A stretch of 64,000 bases of DNA. It comes from Tateyamaria omphalii. GTDB lineage: Bacteria; Pseudomonadota; Alphaproteobacteria; Rhodobacterales; Rhodobacteraceae. The position numbers and the translations under genes were made by a program. This document shows positions 11,555-20,162 of the stretch, one piece after another; the first letter of the stretch is position 1, and the number at the start of each line of letters is the position of its first letter. The notes beneath the pieces were generated by a model, which saw only the letters and a list, made by a program, of their open reading frames with translations, had not been told where the DNA came from and ran no database searches. Location of the stretch: contig NZ_CP019312.1 in NCBI RefSeq assembly GCF_001969365.1, positions 434,001-498,000 of the forward strand, given 5' to 3'.

Positions 11555-12160
11555 TCAGTAATTGTAGGTGGTGCCGGTTTCGATAGCGTCCCGCAGGCTG
11601 GCTTCGGCCCAGGTGCCAGCACCGCCGCGGGCCTGGATCTCGCGCAGCTGGATCATCGCGGCCACCGTGTCCCCTTCGACAACCTTGCCCTGGCCCATGT
11701 AGGAGCGGGCGAGGATGTTGTCGGGGTTCGCGTCGATGGCCTGCTGGTAGAAGACGTTTGCCAGTTCCAGTTGGCCCGTCTTGCGGGCGGTGAAGCCGCG
11801 ATAGGTCAGCACGCGGTCCTCGGCCTGGTCGGGCATCTGGTCGAGCACGGTGTTGGCTTCGTTGTAACGCCCGGCATAGGCCAGTTCGCGCACGGCTTTG
11901 TAGAGCTCGTCGGCGTCCAGATAGGACGTCTTGTCCGGGCGCACGCATTTGCCGATCTTGGCGTCCCAGACACCGTTCACGGGCTGCGAAAAGCGGACAT
12001 AGGCGTTCTTGTCGGGATCCCATTGACGCACGTTCAGGCAGTTCTGCGTCGTCTCGGTTTTCTTGGGCTTGGCATTGTCGTCGCTGCCTGCGGCAAAGCC
12101 GGTCGAGGGCAGGGCCAAGGCCGAGGTGATGGCGGTTGTCAGGATCAGGGCGCGCAGCAT
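11555..12160 (-). CDS. secreted TPR-repeat protein
   Basis: The 201-residue protein has a signal peptide (MLRALILTTAITSALALPSTGFA) and helical TPR-like repeats around residues 85-175, including ANVFYQQAIDANPDNILARSYMGQG. A short N-terminal region carries two cysteines (QNCLNVRQWDP and KIGKCVRP). It probably acts as a periplasmic scaffold; the partner is unknown. Confidence 0.75.
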   Translation of the reverse strand: MLRALILTTAITSALALPSTGFAAGSDDNAKPKKTETTQNCLNVRQWDPDKNAYVRFSQPVNGVWDAKIGKCVRPDKTSYLDADELYKAVRELAYAGRYNEANTVLDQMPDQAEDRVLTYRGFTARKTGQLELANVFYQQAIDANPDNILARSYMGQGKVVEGDTVAAMIQLREIQARGGAGTWAEASLRDAIETGTTYNY

Positions 12161-12247
12161 GTCAGTTCTCCGTCGTGAGGTGCGTCAGGTTCGATGTAGA
12201 GGTAACCCGTCGCACCTCGATCTTATGCGATCACGAAAACGTGAGCA

Positions 12248-12412
12248 TTAGCCCGTGGTCGCTACGCAGCTGTTTGTGTCGGCGTCATAGACAGTGCCCG
12301 CAGCACAGGACATCGCTTGCTGTTCGAGCTTGTCGTAGTTGCAGCCCATGGCAAGGCTGAGGGTGGGGGCGAGGGTGAGGGCCAGTGCCACCAGAACGGT
12401 CTTGGTCGTCAT
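12248..12412 (-). CDS. small secreted cysteine-containing protein, 54 aa
   Basis: From the ATG at 12412 the frame encodes a signal peptide (MTTKTVLVALALTLAPTLSLA) and a mature part of ~33 residues with three cysteines (GCNYDKLEQQAMSCAAGTVY, then DTNSC). The pattern AMSC-GTVYDADTxSC resembles small cysteine proteins that I recall next to purB in other roseobacters, sometimes mislabelled after that neighbour. Function is unknown. The start has a purine-rich GGAGA upstream. Confidence 0.7.
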   Translation of the reverse strand: MTTKTVLVALALTLAPTLSLAMGCNYDKLEQQAMSCAAGTVYDADTNSCVATTG

Positions 12413-12486
12413 CTTTCGTCTCCTTTGTTTTCGGGTGACGTAAGGGTAGGGCACCGATGCTGTTCTGCCAAAGGAAAAGCAATCTG

Positions 12487-12552
12487 GGCGCATCAGGATG
12501 CGCCTTACTGCATAGAATGCAGGCCTCGTAAGGCGGAGGTGTCCTCCGCCTT
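12487..12552. repeat. triple-hairpin intergenic element; shares 28 nt with nnrD
   Basis: Three hairpins lie in a row: GGCGCATC-AG-GATGCGCC (12488-12505), TGCAT-AGA-ATGCA (12509-12521), and a perfect AAGGCGGAGG-TGT-CCTCCGCCTT (12530-12552). Positions 12523-12550 recur exactly, in inverse orientation, at 27519-27546 inside nnrD. In the purB transcript the last hairpin is followed by a T-rich stretch, so it may also terminate purB. Confidence 0.75.
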
Positions 12553-12559
12553 GGCTGGC

Positions 12560-13867
12560 TCATTCTTCGGCAAAGACCCGTTCGAAAATCGTGTCGACAT
12601 GCTTGGTATGGTAGCCAAGGTCGAACTTTTCCTCGATCTCGGCTGGGCTGAGCGCTGCGGTCACGTCTGCATCCGCCAGCAGCTCTTCTTTGAAGTCGGT
12701 GCGGTGTTCCCAGACCTTCAGCGCGTTGCGCTGGACATAAGTGTAGGCATCCTCGCGGCTCACGCCCGCTTGGGTCAGGGCCAGCAGCACTCGCTGGCTC
12801 ATCACAAGGCCGGGGAACTTGTTCATGTTGTCGAGCATGTTCTCGGGGAAGATCAGCATCCTGTCGACGACACTGGTGAGGCGCGCCAGCGCGAAATCGA
12901 GCGTGATGGTCGCGTCGGGCCCGATCATGCGTTCGACGGAGGAGTGGCTGATGTCGCGTTCGTGCCACAGGGCCACGTTCTCCATCGCGGGGATCACGGC
13001 AGAGCGGACCATACGGGCGAGGCCCGTCAGGTTTTCGGTCAGCACAGGGTTCTTCTTGTGGGGCATCGCGCTTGAGCCCTTTTGGCCCATCGAGAAGAAC
13101 TCGGCCCCTTCCAGCACCTCGGTCCGCTGCATGTGGCGGATTTCGACGGCAATGTTTTCGATAGAGGAGGCGACAACACCCAAGGTCGCGAAGAAGGCCG
13201 CGTGCCGGTCTCGGGGGATGACTTGCGTGCTGATCGGTTCCGGAACGAGGCCCAGCTTGTCGCAGACATGTTCTTCGACCGCGGGGTCGATATTGGCAAA
13301 CGTACCCACCGCGCCGCTGATCGCACCCGTTGCAATCTCGGCTCGCGCATCGCGCATGCGGGACAGGTTGCGGTCCATTTCGGCGTAGAAGCGGGCAAAG
13401 GTCAGGCCCATGGTCGTGGGTTCTGCGTGGATGCCATGGCTGCGCCCGATGCGGACCGTGTCCTTATGTTCGTAGGCGCGGCGCTTGAGGGCGGCGAGCA
13501 GCCCTTCGAGGTCGGCAATTAGCAGATCAGCCGCGCGGGTCAGTTGGACGTTGAAGCAGGTGTCGAGCACGTCCGAGGATGTCATGCCCTGGTGGACGAA
13601 ACGCGCCTCTTCGCTGCCGACATGTTCGGCGAGGTGGGTGAGAAAGGCGATGACGTCGTGCTTGGTGACCGCTTCAATCTCGTCGATGCGGGCGACGTCG
13701 AATTCGACATCCTTGGCTTTCCAGACGGCCTCGGCATTCTCTCGCGGGATCACGCCCAGGTCGGCCATGGCGTCGCAGGCGTGGGCTTCGATCTCGTACC
13801 AGATGCGGAACTTGGTGGCCGGGTCCCAGATCGCGACCATGTCGGGGCGGGAGTAACGTGGGATCAT
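12560..13867 (-). CDS. purB: adenylosuccinate lyase PurB
   Basis: Acts twice in purine synthesis, cleaving SAICAR and adenylosuccinate to release fumarate. The 435-residue length is standard. The lyase signature is seen as GSSAMPHKKNP, with other conserved blocks HQGMTSSDVLDT and RSHGIHAEP. The start MIPRYSRPDMVAIW at 13867 is preceded by AAAGGTG; the frame stays open well upstream but without homology. Confidence 0.97.
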   Translation of the reverse strand: MIPRYSRPDMVAIWDPATKFRIWYEIEAHACDAMADLGVIPRENAEAVWKAKDVEFDVARIDEIEAVTKHDVIAFLTHLAEHVGSEEARFVHQGMTSSDVLDTCFNVQLTRAADLLIADLEGLLAALKRRAYEHKDTVRIGRSHGIHAEPTTMGLTFARFYAEMDRNLSRMRDARAEIATGAISGAVGTFANIDPAVEEHVCDKLGLVPEPISTQVIPRDRHAAFFATLGVVASSIENIAVEIRHMQRTEVLEGAEFFSMGQKGSSAMPHKKNPVLTENLTGLARMVRSAVIPAMENVALWHERDISHSSVERMIGPDATITLDFALARLTSVVDRMLIFPENMLDNMNKFPGLVMSQRVLLALTQAGVSREDAYTYVQRNALKVWEHRTDFKEELLADADVTAALSPAEIEEKFDLGYHTKHVDTIFERVFAEE

Positions 13868-13948
13868 GGGGCACCTTTTTATGACTGTCGGATCAGTTGC
13901 CGCGTCCTTAGACTGAGGTCCGGTGAACGACAAGACGAAGGCCCAGAT

Positions 13949-14281
13949 ATGAGACGCTTTGCCCTGATCCTTGCGGTGCTGGCTGGCCCGGTTGCGGCCG
14001 ATGGCTGGAAGCCGATGAGCGGCGAGGAGATCCGGGTGGCCCTGACGGGGCGGGTGCTGGCCTATCCTGACACCACGCAGGATTTCCGGGCCTCGGGCCG
14101 GACGCTTTACATCCACAAGGGGCGCGAAAGCTGGGGTTATTGGCGGGTCGAGGATGGCCGCTATTGCAGCCAGTGGCCGCCAAACGACATGTGGGCCTGC
14201 TATGGGATGGACCGCAACGGCGATGCATTGCGCTTTGTCGGACAGAGCGGTGACATCACCGAGGCAGGTTATGCAGACTGA
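13949..14281 (+). CDS. small secreted protein, function unknown
   Basis: The 110-residue protein starts with a signal peptide (MRRFALILAVLAGPVAADGWKP). The mature part has TGRVLAYPDTTQDFRASG, a WGYWRVEDGRYCSQWPP stretch and WACYGM, so two close cysteines among aromatic residues, a pattern of small periplasmic proteins of unknown role. Its stop overlaps the next start by 11 bp, so it is probably translated together with the DUF6314 gene. Confidence 0.7.
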   Translation: MRRFALILAVLAGPVAADGWKPMSGEEIRVALTGRVLAYPDTTQDFRASGRTLYIHKGRESWGYWRVEDGRYCSQWPPNDMWACYGMDRNGDALRFVGQSGDITEAGYAD

Positions 14282-14678
14282 CCGGGTGCTGGCCGATTTT
14301 GAAGGGGCGTGGGAGCTTGAGCGCGTCATCACGCCCAAGGTTGGCGCACCTGCGCGATTTTCAGGTGTCGCGACGTGGACGGCGCGGGACGATGACCTTG
14401 CCTATTCCGAGGCGGGAACGTTGTATCTGGACGGGGCCGCGCCGATGCAAGCGGAGCGGCGGTATCTGTGGACGCCCTGTCTGCATGTCTATTTCGATGA
14501 TGGGCGGTTCTTTCACACGGTGCCAGCGGCCGGAGGCGAGGCGTCGCATTGGTGTGATCCGGATGCTTATGCCGTGTCTTATGATTTTTCGGGTTGGCCC
14601 CACTTTCGCGCCACATGGACCGTCGAGGGGCCGCGCAAGTCTTACGTCATGACCAACTGTTACCGCCGTCGCGCGTGA
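14271..14678 (+). CDS. DUF6314 family protein
   Basis: The 135-residue protein from ATG 14271 matches the DUF6314 pattern as I recall it: LADFEGAWELERVI near the start, FSGVATWT, QAERRYLW, DDGRFFHTV, HWCDPDAYAVSYDF and a closing FRATWTVEGPRKSYVM. It is predicted to be a small beta-barrel-like protein; function is unknown. Coupled to the upstream secreted protein. Confidence 0.72.
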   Translation: MQTDRVLADFEGAWELERVITPKVGAPARFSGVATWTARDDDLAYSEAGTLYLDGAAPMQAERRYLWTPCLHVYFDDGRFFHTVPAAGGEASHWCDPDAYAVSYDFSGWPHFRATWTVEGPRKSYVMTNCYRRRA

Positions 14679-14790
14679 TGCGTACGCGTGAGCGGCGACC
14701 GTGATCGCAAACATTGGCTTTGCGCTTGCAGAAAGTGCAGGCCCTTGGCACAAGATGTTTAAATTTGTGTCACATGAACAGGTGGGAACC

Positions 14791-15390
14791 ATGGAAACGA
14801 CGTGGAATAACAAGGTGCTGAGCGAAGCGTTTGGCGCGAATGAGGGCACAGCGCTGCGGATCAAGCAAGCGGCCCTTGTGGTGCTGGGCATTGCCTTTCT
14901 TGCGATTGCAGCAAAGATCAAAGTGCCGATGTGGCCTGTTCCGATCACCATGGGGACCTTCGCCGTGTTAACGGTTGGCGCAGCCTATGGCGCGCGTCTG
15001 GGGCTGGTGACGATCCTTGGCTACATGATCATCGGCGCTTTGGGATTTGATGTCTTCGCTGGCTCGTCGGCCGAGAAGTTCGGTCTGGAATACATGATGG
15101 GCGGCACGGGCGGCTATCTGGTCGGCTACGTTCTCGCGACGCTCGCGCTGGGCGCGTTGGCCCGCCGTGGCTGGGACCGGTCGGTGCTGTTGATGGCGCT
15201 GGCGATGCTGCTGGGCAACGTGCTGATTTATGTTCCGGGTCTTGCTTGGTTGGGTCAGCTTTATGGTTGGGACAAGCCGATCCTGGAGTGGGGTCTGACA
15301 CCTTTCCTGATCGGTGACGCGCTGAAACTGGCGCTGGCGGCGCTGGTTCTGCCCTTGGCCTGGACGCTGGTTGGCCGCGCGCGCGGCTGA
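14791..15390 (+). CDS. bioY: biotin transporter substrate-binding subunit BioY
   Basis: The 199-residue membrane protein has six hydrophobic segments. BioY features are the N-terminal KIKVPMWPVPITMGTFAVL block, GYMIIGALGFDVFA and MGGTGGYLVGYVLA. It is the S component of an ECF-type biotin importer and some BioY proteins work without the energising module, which is absent here. Start METTWNNKVLSEAFG at 14791 follows a CAGGTGGGAACC ribosome site. Confidence 0.9.
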   Translation: METTWNNKVLSEAFGANEGTALRIKQAALVVLGIAFLAIAAKIKVPMWPVPITMGTFAVLTVGAAYGARLGLVTILGYMIIGALGFDVFAGSSAEKFGLEYMMGGTGGYLVGYVLATLALGALARRGWDRSVLLMALAMLLGNVLIYVPGLAWLGQLYGWDKPILEWGLTPFLIGDALKLALAALVLPLAWTLVGRARG

Positions 15391-15411
15391 TCCACCCCGG
15401 AACCAAATCGA

Positions 15412-15451
15412 GAGGCGCGGCCCCGGATGGGACCGCGCCTCGTTTCATTTT
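15412..15451 (+). terminator. intrinsic terminator after bioY
   Basis: GAGGCGCGG (15412-15420) pairs with CCGCGCCTC (15433-15441) across a 12-nt loop, followed by GTTTCATTTT. It lies between convergent bioY and the hydrolase-OsmC gene and could work in both directions. Confidence 0.7.
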
Positions 15452-15484
15452 GGGGTCGGGTCGCGGGCCTGAGCTCGGTCTTGC

Positions 15485-16720
15485 CTAGGTTGCTTCCACA
15501 ATCTCACCCGCAGGGGCAAGTTCCGTCAGTACCTTTGATGTCCGCTCAAGCGTTCTGTGCACGGGGCATTTGTCGGCAATCTCGAGCAGCCGTTGTCGTT
15601 GTACGTCGTCGAGCGTCCCGGTCAGCGTGATCCTGCGTTTCCATTCGTCAATCTTGTCGCCTTCGACTGTGCCCGCGTCCTGTGCATGCACTTTGTTGTG
15701 GCTGACATCGACATGTACGTGGTCGAGGGGCCACTCCCTGCGCCGCGCGTACATACGGATGGTCATCGAGGTGCAGGCCGCCAGCCCCGCGGCAAGCAGC
15801 CCGTAGGGCGACAGCCCCTGATTGGTGCCGCCATAGGCGCGCGGTTCATCGGCGAGGATATGGTGCCGTGTGCCGTGTGTGATGTCCTGCAAAAAGCCGT
15901 TTGCATCGGCTTCGGAACTGCGCACGACCCCTTCGGGTGCGCCGATGGGTGGAGCGGGCGGCTTGAGTTGCAGGTACTTCTTGGCCCAGGTTGCGATGAT
16001 GTCGGCGGCGTATTCGGCGTGGTCGGCCTTGGTCACAAGGTGGTCGGCATCGTCGAGGGTGACAAAGCTTTTGGGGTGTTTGGCGGCCATAAAGATCTCG
16101 CTCGCGTTGTCGACGCTGACGATGGCGTCGCGCGGGGCGTGCAGGACCAGAAGTGCAGCGTTCAGCCGGGCGATCGCGGGTTGCAAGGCTTCGTCGGTGA
16201 CATCCTGGACAAACCCTTTGCCGATGCGGAAAGGGCGGCCGCCGAGGCTCACCTCGGCCTCGCCCTGTTCGAGGATCTTTGGCAGCGCGTCCGCAAAATT
16301 GTGGGTCACGTGTTCGGGGTCGAACGGGGCGCCGACGGTGGCCACCGCCTTGATCTGATCGAGTTGCGCGGTCGCCTTGAGCACTGCCGCGCCGCCAAGT
16401 GAATGGCCGATCAGGAGGGCGGGTGGCATGTTACGGTCGTTCAGGTAATCCACGGCCTTGACCAGGTCCTGCACGTTGGAGGTGAAGGAGGTGTTGGCAA
16501 ACTCGCCATCGCTGTGGCCCAAGCCGGTGAAATCGAAGCGCAGCACTGCGATGCCCATGGTCGTCAGCCGTGCTGCAATGCGCCGAGCGGCGGGGATATC
16601 CTTGCCGCAGGTGAAGCAGTGGGCAAAGACTGCCGTGGCCAGGTGAGGCCCCTCGGGCAGGTCGAGCCGGGCGTCGAGCGTTCCGGCGTGGCCGGTGAAG
16701 GTAATGCGTTCTGTGGGCAT
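15485..16720 (-). CDS. bifunctional alpha/beta hydrolase / OsmC family fusion
   Basis: The 411-residue protein joins two domains. Residues 1-250 are an alpha/beta hydrolase with nucleophile motif GHSLGG and an early HCFTCGKD segment. Residues ~275-411 are an OsmC/Ohr-like domain with the two reactive cysteines in LAACTSMTIRMY and DKCPVHRTL. OsmC domains reduce organic hydroperoxides; the hydrolase may release acyl substrates. This fusion is known in many Proteobacteria. The start has an AAGGAGA ribosome site. Confidence 0.9.
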   Translation of the reverse strand: MPTERITFTGHAGTLDARLDLPEGPHLATAVFAHCFTCGKDIPAARRIAARLTTMGIAVLRFDFTGLGHSDGEFANTSFTSNVQDLVKAVDYLNDRNMPPALLIGHSLGGAAVLKATAQLDQIKAVATVGAPFDPEHVTHNFADALPKILEQGEAEVSLGGRPFRIGKGFVQDVTDEALQPAIARLNAALLVLHAPRDAIVSVDNASEIFMAAKHPKSFVTLDDADHLVTKADHAEYAADIIATWAKKYLQLKPPAPPIGAPEGVVRSSEADANGFLQDITHGTRHHILADEPRAYGGTNQGLSPYGLLAAGLAACTSMTIRMYARRREWPLDHVHVDVSHNKVHAQDAGTVEGDKIDEWKRRITLTGTLDDVQRQRLLEIADKCPVHRTLERTSKVLTELAPAGEIVEAT

Positions 16721-16868
16721 GTTCTGTCTCCTTGAGTTGGAGAATGGGACGCGGGAGCCAAGCTGGGAAGGGGCATGACATAGATCTCACGCAGAGGTGT
16801 CACGGTGACACAGTCTTGCGGGTCCGGTCGGGTGGGTCGTGTCTTGCCAATGTGCCGACCTGCAACCG

Positions 16869-17984
16869 TCAACCCGGAGCTGGCACTGGCATTGCCGTTT
16901 GGTCTTGTCTCTGCTCAGCTGCAGTCCGCCGGCGTTTTGCAATCTGATGGCCCGCATGTTCGCGCCAGAAGGCTGTGTCGAAGGGGAGGGCGGCGTATTG
17001 GAGGCGTGTTTGCGCGTGCGTCCGTTCAGCGGTGCGGGCCGCGAGGGCAGCGTAAACAAGCGGCGCTTCGGCATCGCCGCCAATTGCATCCGCGACCGCA
17101 TTGCCTGCGAAAAACCCGCCCGACAGCGCGTTGAACAGTCCCTGGGACGAGATCGGGTCAAAAGCCGCTGCCGCATCCCCCGTCGCCACCCATCCTGTGT
17201 CGCAGATCCGGTCCAGCACCGCGCTGCGGCAATCCACCGTGATGCAAGGTGTGCCATGGGCCGGAACGGGAATGGCAGTAAGGGTGCGTGCAGCGTGCGC
17301 AAGCGTCCCCTGCGGGTCGTTGAAGACCTCTTTGGCTGTCGTCGGGCTGGTGACAAATCCAACGGTTGTGCCTTGATCGGCGGGCGCGGCGTACCACCAT
17401 CCCACCTGTGTTGCTTCGGCTGCCATAACCGCAGTGGAATTCTCCGCCACATGCCAAAGGACGGCGACCAGGTTTGGTCCATGGCATGTGGTGGCGCCGT
17501 TGCGGCGGGCGATATGGCCCGGGCGGCCCGTTGCGTCGATCATGTATGGCGTCGTGACAGCCTTGTTTGACGACAGATACGACAGGTTGGTGCGCCAGCC
17601 CTCACAGGTTTGAACCGTTCGTCCAATCCTCCCCTTAATGGTACGGACACCGAGCGTCCGCGCGCGTTTGCGCATGGCGATGCTGAGAGCGTGGCGGTCA
17701 AGACCCCAGCCGTGCACGCCGAGCCCCGGTGCCGTGCCGTGGGACTGTAGGTGTGCCGCACCCCACATGCTTTTGACGGTTTCGATGCGCAGCGCATCTT
17801 GCAGAACGTGACCAAGGCCAAGCCTCTGCATGATGGCACCGGCGCCCTGGGCCAGCATTTCCGCCCGTGTTCCCGCGATGCAATCTGCGGGATCGACAAC
17901 GGTCACGGCAATCTTGCGTTCGGCCAGTGCAATGGCAGCGGCAAGCCCGGCAGGGCCGCCACCGGCAATCAGCACCTGCTGCAT
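16869..17984 (-). CDS. LodB/GoxB-like FAD-dependent maturation protein
   Basis: The 371-residue flavoprotein has the dinucleotide motif GGGPAGLAAAIALAE at residues 8-22 and the later GDAAAAFDPISSQGLFNALSGG, as in the GG-reductase/halogenase-like FAD family. Its start codon overlaps the stop of the LodA-like gene by one base (TAATG), and LodB-type flavoproteins are required to build the cysteine tryptophylquinone cofactor of their partner. The assignment as maturase rests on this pairing. Confidence 0.85.
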   Translation of the reverse strand: MQQVLIAGGGPAGLAAAIALAERKIAVTVVDPADCIAGTRAEMLAQGAGAIMQRLGLGHVLQDALRIETVKSMWGAAHLQSHGTAPGLGVHGWGLDRHALSIAMRKRARTLGVRTIKGRIGRTVQTCEGWRTNLSYLSSNKAVTTPYMIDATGRPGHIARRNGATTCHGPNLVAVLWHVAENSTAVMAAEATQVGWWYAAPADQGTTVGFVTSPTTAKEVFNDPQGTLAHAARTLTAIPVPAHGTPCITVDCRSAVLDRICDTGWVATGDAAAAFDPISSQGLFNALSGGFFAGNAVADAIGGDAEAPLVYAALAARTAERTHAQTRLQYAALPFDTAFWREHAGHQIAKRRRTAAEQRQDQTAMPVPAPG

Positions 17985-19942
17985 TAGACCTCGCCGCGGC
18001 CCAGCCGCTCGAATGTCTGATGTTCAAGAACCTCTTCAGCGCCTGCCTCGGGTTCCGGGCGCCGGGCCAATACAGAAATATGTTCTTCTGTCGATTGCAG
18101 CGCGACGATGTCCTGCGCCAGTTTCAGGCTTGGATCCCCTTGGGTAAATGTCGGCGAGCGCCCTGTTTCGACAAAGCACGGATCGGGCAACCCGGACCCT
18201 TCGGGCGGTGAATGCGCCTCGACCAGACCGGTCATCCACCATTTGTGGACCATGTTGTCGATCCGTGCTGCATAGCCCGTGCCCTGAAGATCGCGCAGCC
18301 AAAAGCGGCGATTGCTGAAATGGCGTTGTACCTGAAGCGGGGCCAGCTCCGGAGTGGTGGCAATAGCGTAGGCCTCGGTCGGTAACACCTGGTTCGGGAC
18401 ACGGGCGCCCCAAAAACTGGGAGAGGAGAGATACAGGCTGGGCGTGTAGACCAGACCTGAGTTGCAGGACGCCTCGTCCGTTTGCCAGGGCACGCCCATC
18501 CAGCGGGTCAGACTGCCTGGGCCTGTCGGCCCCCATGGTCCGTCCCAGGCGAGCGCCTGTGCGCGGCTGAGCGTGTCGCCGTAATCCTGACGCACGGGTT
18601 CGCCTTCGGGCAGCGGGCGCAAACGGTAGGGGATATCCGGGTTCCACATGGAGGCCAGCCGCATGGGCCACGTCATTTCGATGCCGGGATGGAATGGGCC
18701 ACCCAGGCATTCGTGCAATGCGGCGCGGTCGAGTTCGCGCGGTTGGTCGCATGTCGGAATGTCGTCAAATACCGGAACGGTCGGTATGCCTGCCCAATCG
18801 CTGTCGAAATTGCCGTCTGCCCAGTTTTGCAGATGTTGGTATTGCGTCTTGGTCAGAAACAGATCTTCGCGCGCAGGATTCACCAGTTCACCCTCGCGCG
18901 GCCCGTCAAGATACTTGTCCCCATATGTGTCGCCGTAGAAGGGCGGCAGGGCCGCGTGGTTCAGCGCTTCGGTGTTGCTGTTGCGGAACAGGTTGAACAC
19001 GGCCTGGCGGTAGGGGGCGCTGGCATCGGTCCGGTCGGCCATTTGCGCGATGATGTCCGGATCGCGGGCATCCAGCGGTGTGCCCTGACCCGCCAGCAGC
19101 AGGATGCCGTCGCAGACCCATTGGTGCCCGGTCATCCGGTCGAAGATGGGCCAGATGTCGCGGGTGAAGCTGGTTCCCTCTGGCGGTTCCAGGATCCCTT
19201 CGCGGAAGAACAGATCGCGGACGACATCGTCCATCGTCACGACGCCAAAGAGGCCCGGACCGAAATTCGGGGGCGCCACGATGACGTGAGCCGGTGTCGC
19301 CTCGAACGCGGTGTCACCGATTGTTACGGTTGCCCGGACGGGGCCATCGCTGGTGTCGTCGTGCCAGCCGTCATTGTTTGCAAAGGTGGTCGGGGCAGTG
19401 CCCGGCACCAGAGGTTCGGATGTGCCATGGCCGCCAAAGAACAAAAGCCGGCCAGCCTCGTCCGTGCGCAATTCGCCCAGATACACGGGCTTGCCGAAAA
19501 ACGTGCCATCATCGAAAGGCGCCGATGTTTGGTTGGGCCCTGAGACTGTGCGGGGAGAGGGTCTTATACTGAGCCGTTCGCGATCATCGCCATTGAAGGT
19601 CGCGTTACGCTTCTTGGGTTCGAACACCTGCTCCGGTGGCAGGTCCATCGCATGCTGGAACTCGTACCATCCGGCCTTGAGGTTGGCGATTTCCACCCGC
19701 CAGTCGATTTGGGCGTCAGCGTCGGTAAGTTCGCGTACTTCGCCTGAGGTGAGCGTGGCGTACACACGGAACCGCGCGACTTGCCGTTTGAGGGAACCCT
19801 GCGCATCGCGAAAGCCATCCGTGTCGTGCGGTGTCGCACCTATGACATCTGCCGCAAGGAAGTAACCATCTTCGGAATTACCAACGCGCGCAACACCAAT
19901 GGCCGGATGTATGGATATGCTTTTGATGTCGCTTGGCTGCAT
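17984..19942 (-). CDS. LodA/GoxA-like CTQ-dependent amino acid oxidase
   Basis: The 652-residue protein opens with IKSISIHPAIGVARVGNS, the LodA-family N-terminus. Conserved blocks include GPGLFGVVTMDDV and RWMGVPWQTDEASC. Cys493 is the likely cofactor cysteine, with Asp489 four residues before it as in LodA (Asp512/Cys516). Trp548 (NRRFWLR) is a candidate quinone tryptophan by rough spacing, not certain. Characterised members oxidise L-lysine (LodA) or glycine (GoxA), releasing ammonia and H2O2; the substrate here is unknown. Start ATG 19942 follows GAAGGG; an in-frame TTG at 19957 lacks a ribosome site. Confidence 0.88.
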   Translation of the reverse strand: MQPSDIKSISIHPAIGVARVGNSEDGYFLAADVIGATPHDTDGFRDAQGSLKRQVARFRVYATLTSGEVRELTDADAQIDWRVEIANLKAGWYEFQHAMDLPPEQVFEPKKRNATFNGDDRERLSIRPSPRTVSGPNQTSAPFDDGTFFGKPVYLGELRTDEAGRLLFFGGHGTSEPLVPGTAPTTFANNDGWHDDTSDGPVRATVTIGDTAFEATPAHVIVAPPNFGPGLFGVVTMDDVVRDLFFREGILEPPEGTSFTRDIWPIFDRMTGHQWVCDGILLLAGQGTPLDARDPDIIAQMADRTDASAPYRQAVFNLFRNSNTEALNHAALPPFYGDTYGDKYLDGPREGELVNPAREDLFLTKTQYQHLQNWADGNFDSDWAGIPTVPVFDDIPTCDQPRELDRAALHECLGGPFHPGIEMTWPMRLASMWNPDIPYRLRPLPEGEPVRQDYGDTLSRAQALAWDGPWGPTGPGSLTRWMGVPWQTDEASCNSGLVYTPSLYLSSPSFWGARVPNQVLPTEAYAIATTPELAPLQVQRHFSNRRFWLRDLQGTGYAARIDNMVHKWWMTGLVEAHSPPEGSGLPDPCFVETGRSPTFTQGDPSLKLAQDIVALQSTEEHISVLARRPEPEAGAEEVLEHQTFERLGRGEV

Positions 19943-20162
19943 CCAAAGGCCCTTCAAAACGAATTTATCAAAATAATTCTGTGAACCGATTTCAAGAATC
20001 GATCCTTAACTTCACGTTATGCGAGAATGTGCATTTGGCCTATAATTTGTTTTCAGAAAGTTTTGTGGATATTGCACTGTGTGCCCAGCACCTGAATGGC
20101 ATTTACAAAAATGCTTTGTGATATGCTCATGCAAAAGTTTCCCGGTGGTTCCGTAAGACCGG

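Noticed and set aside
13868..14338. Long N-terminal extension of PurB
   Set aside because: No similarity to PurB; MIPRYSRPDM is the standard start.
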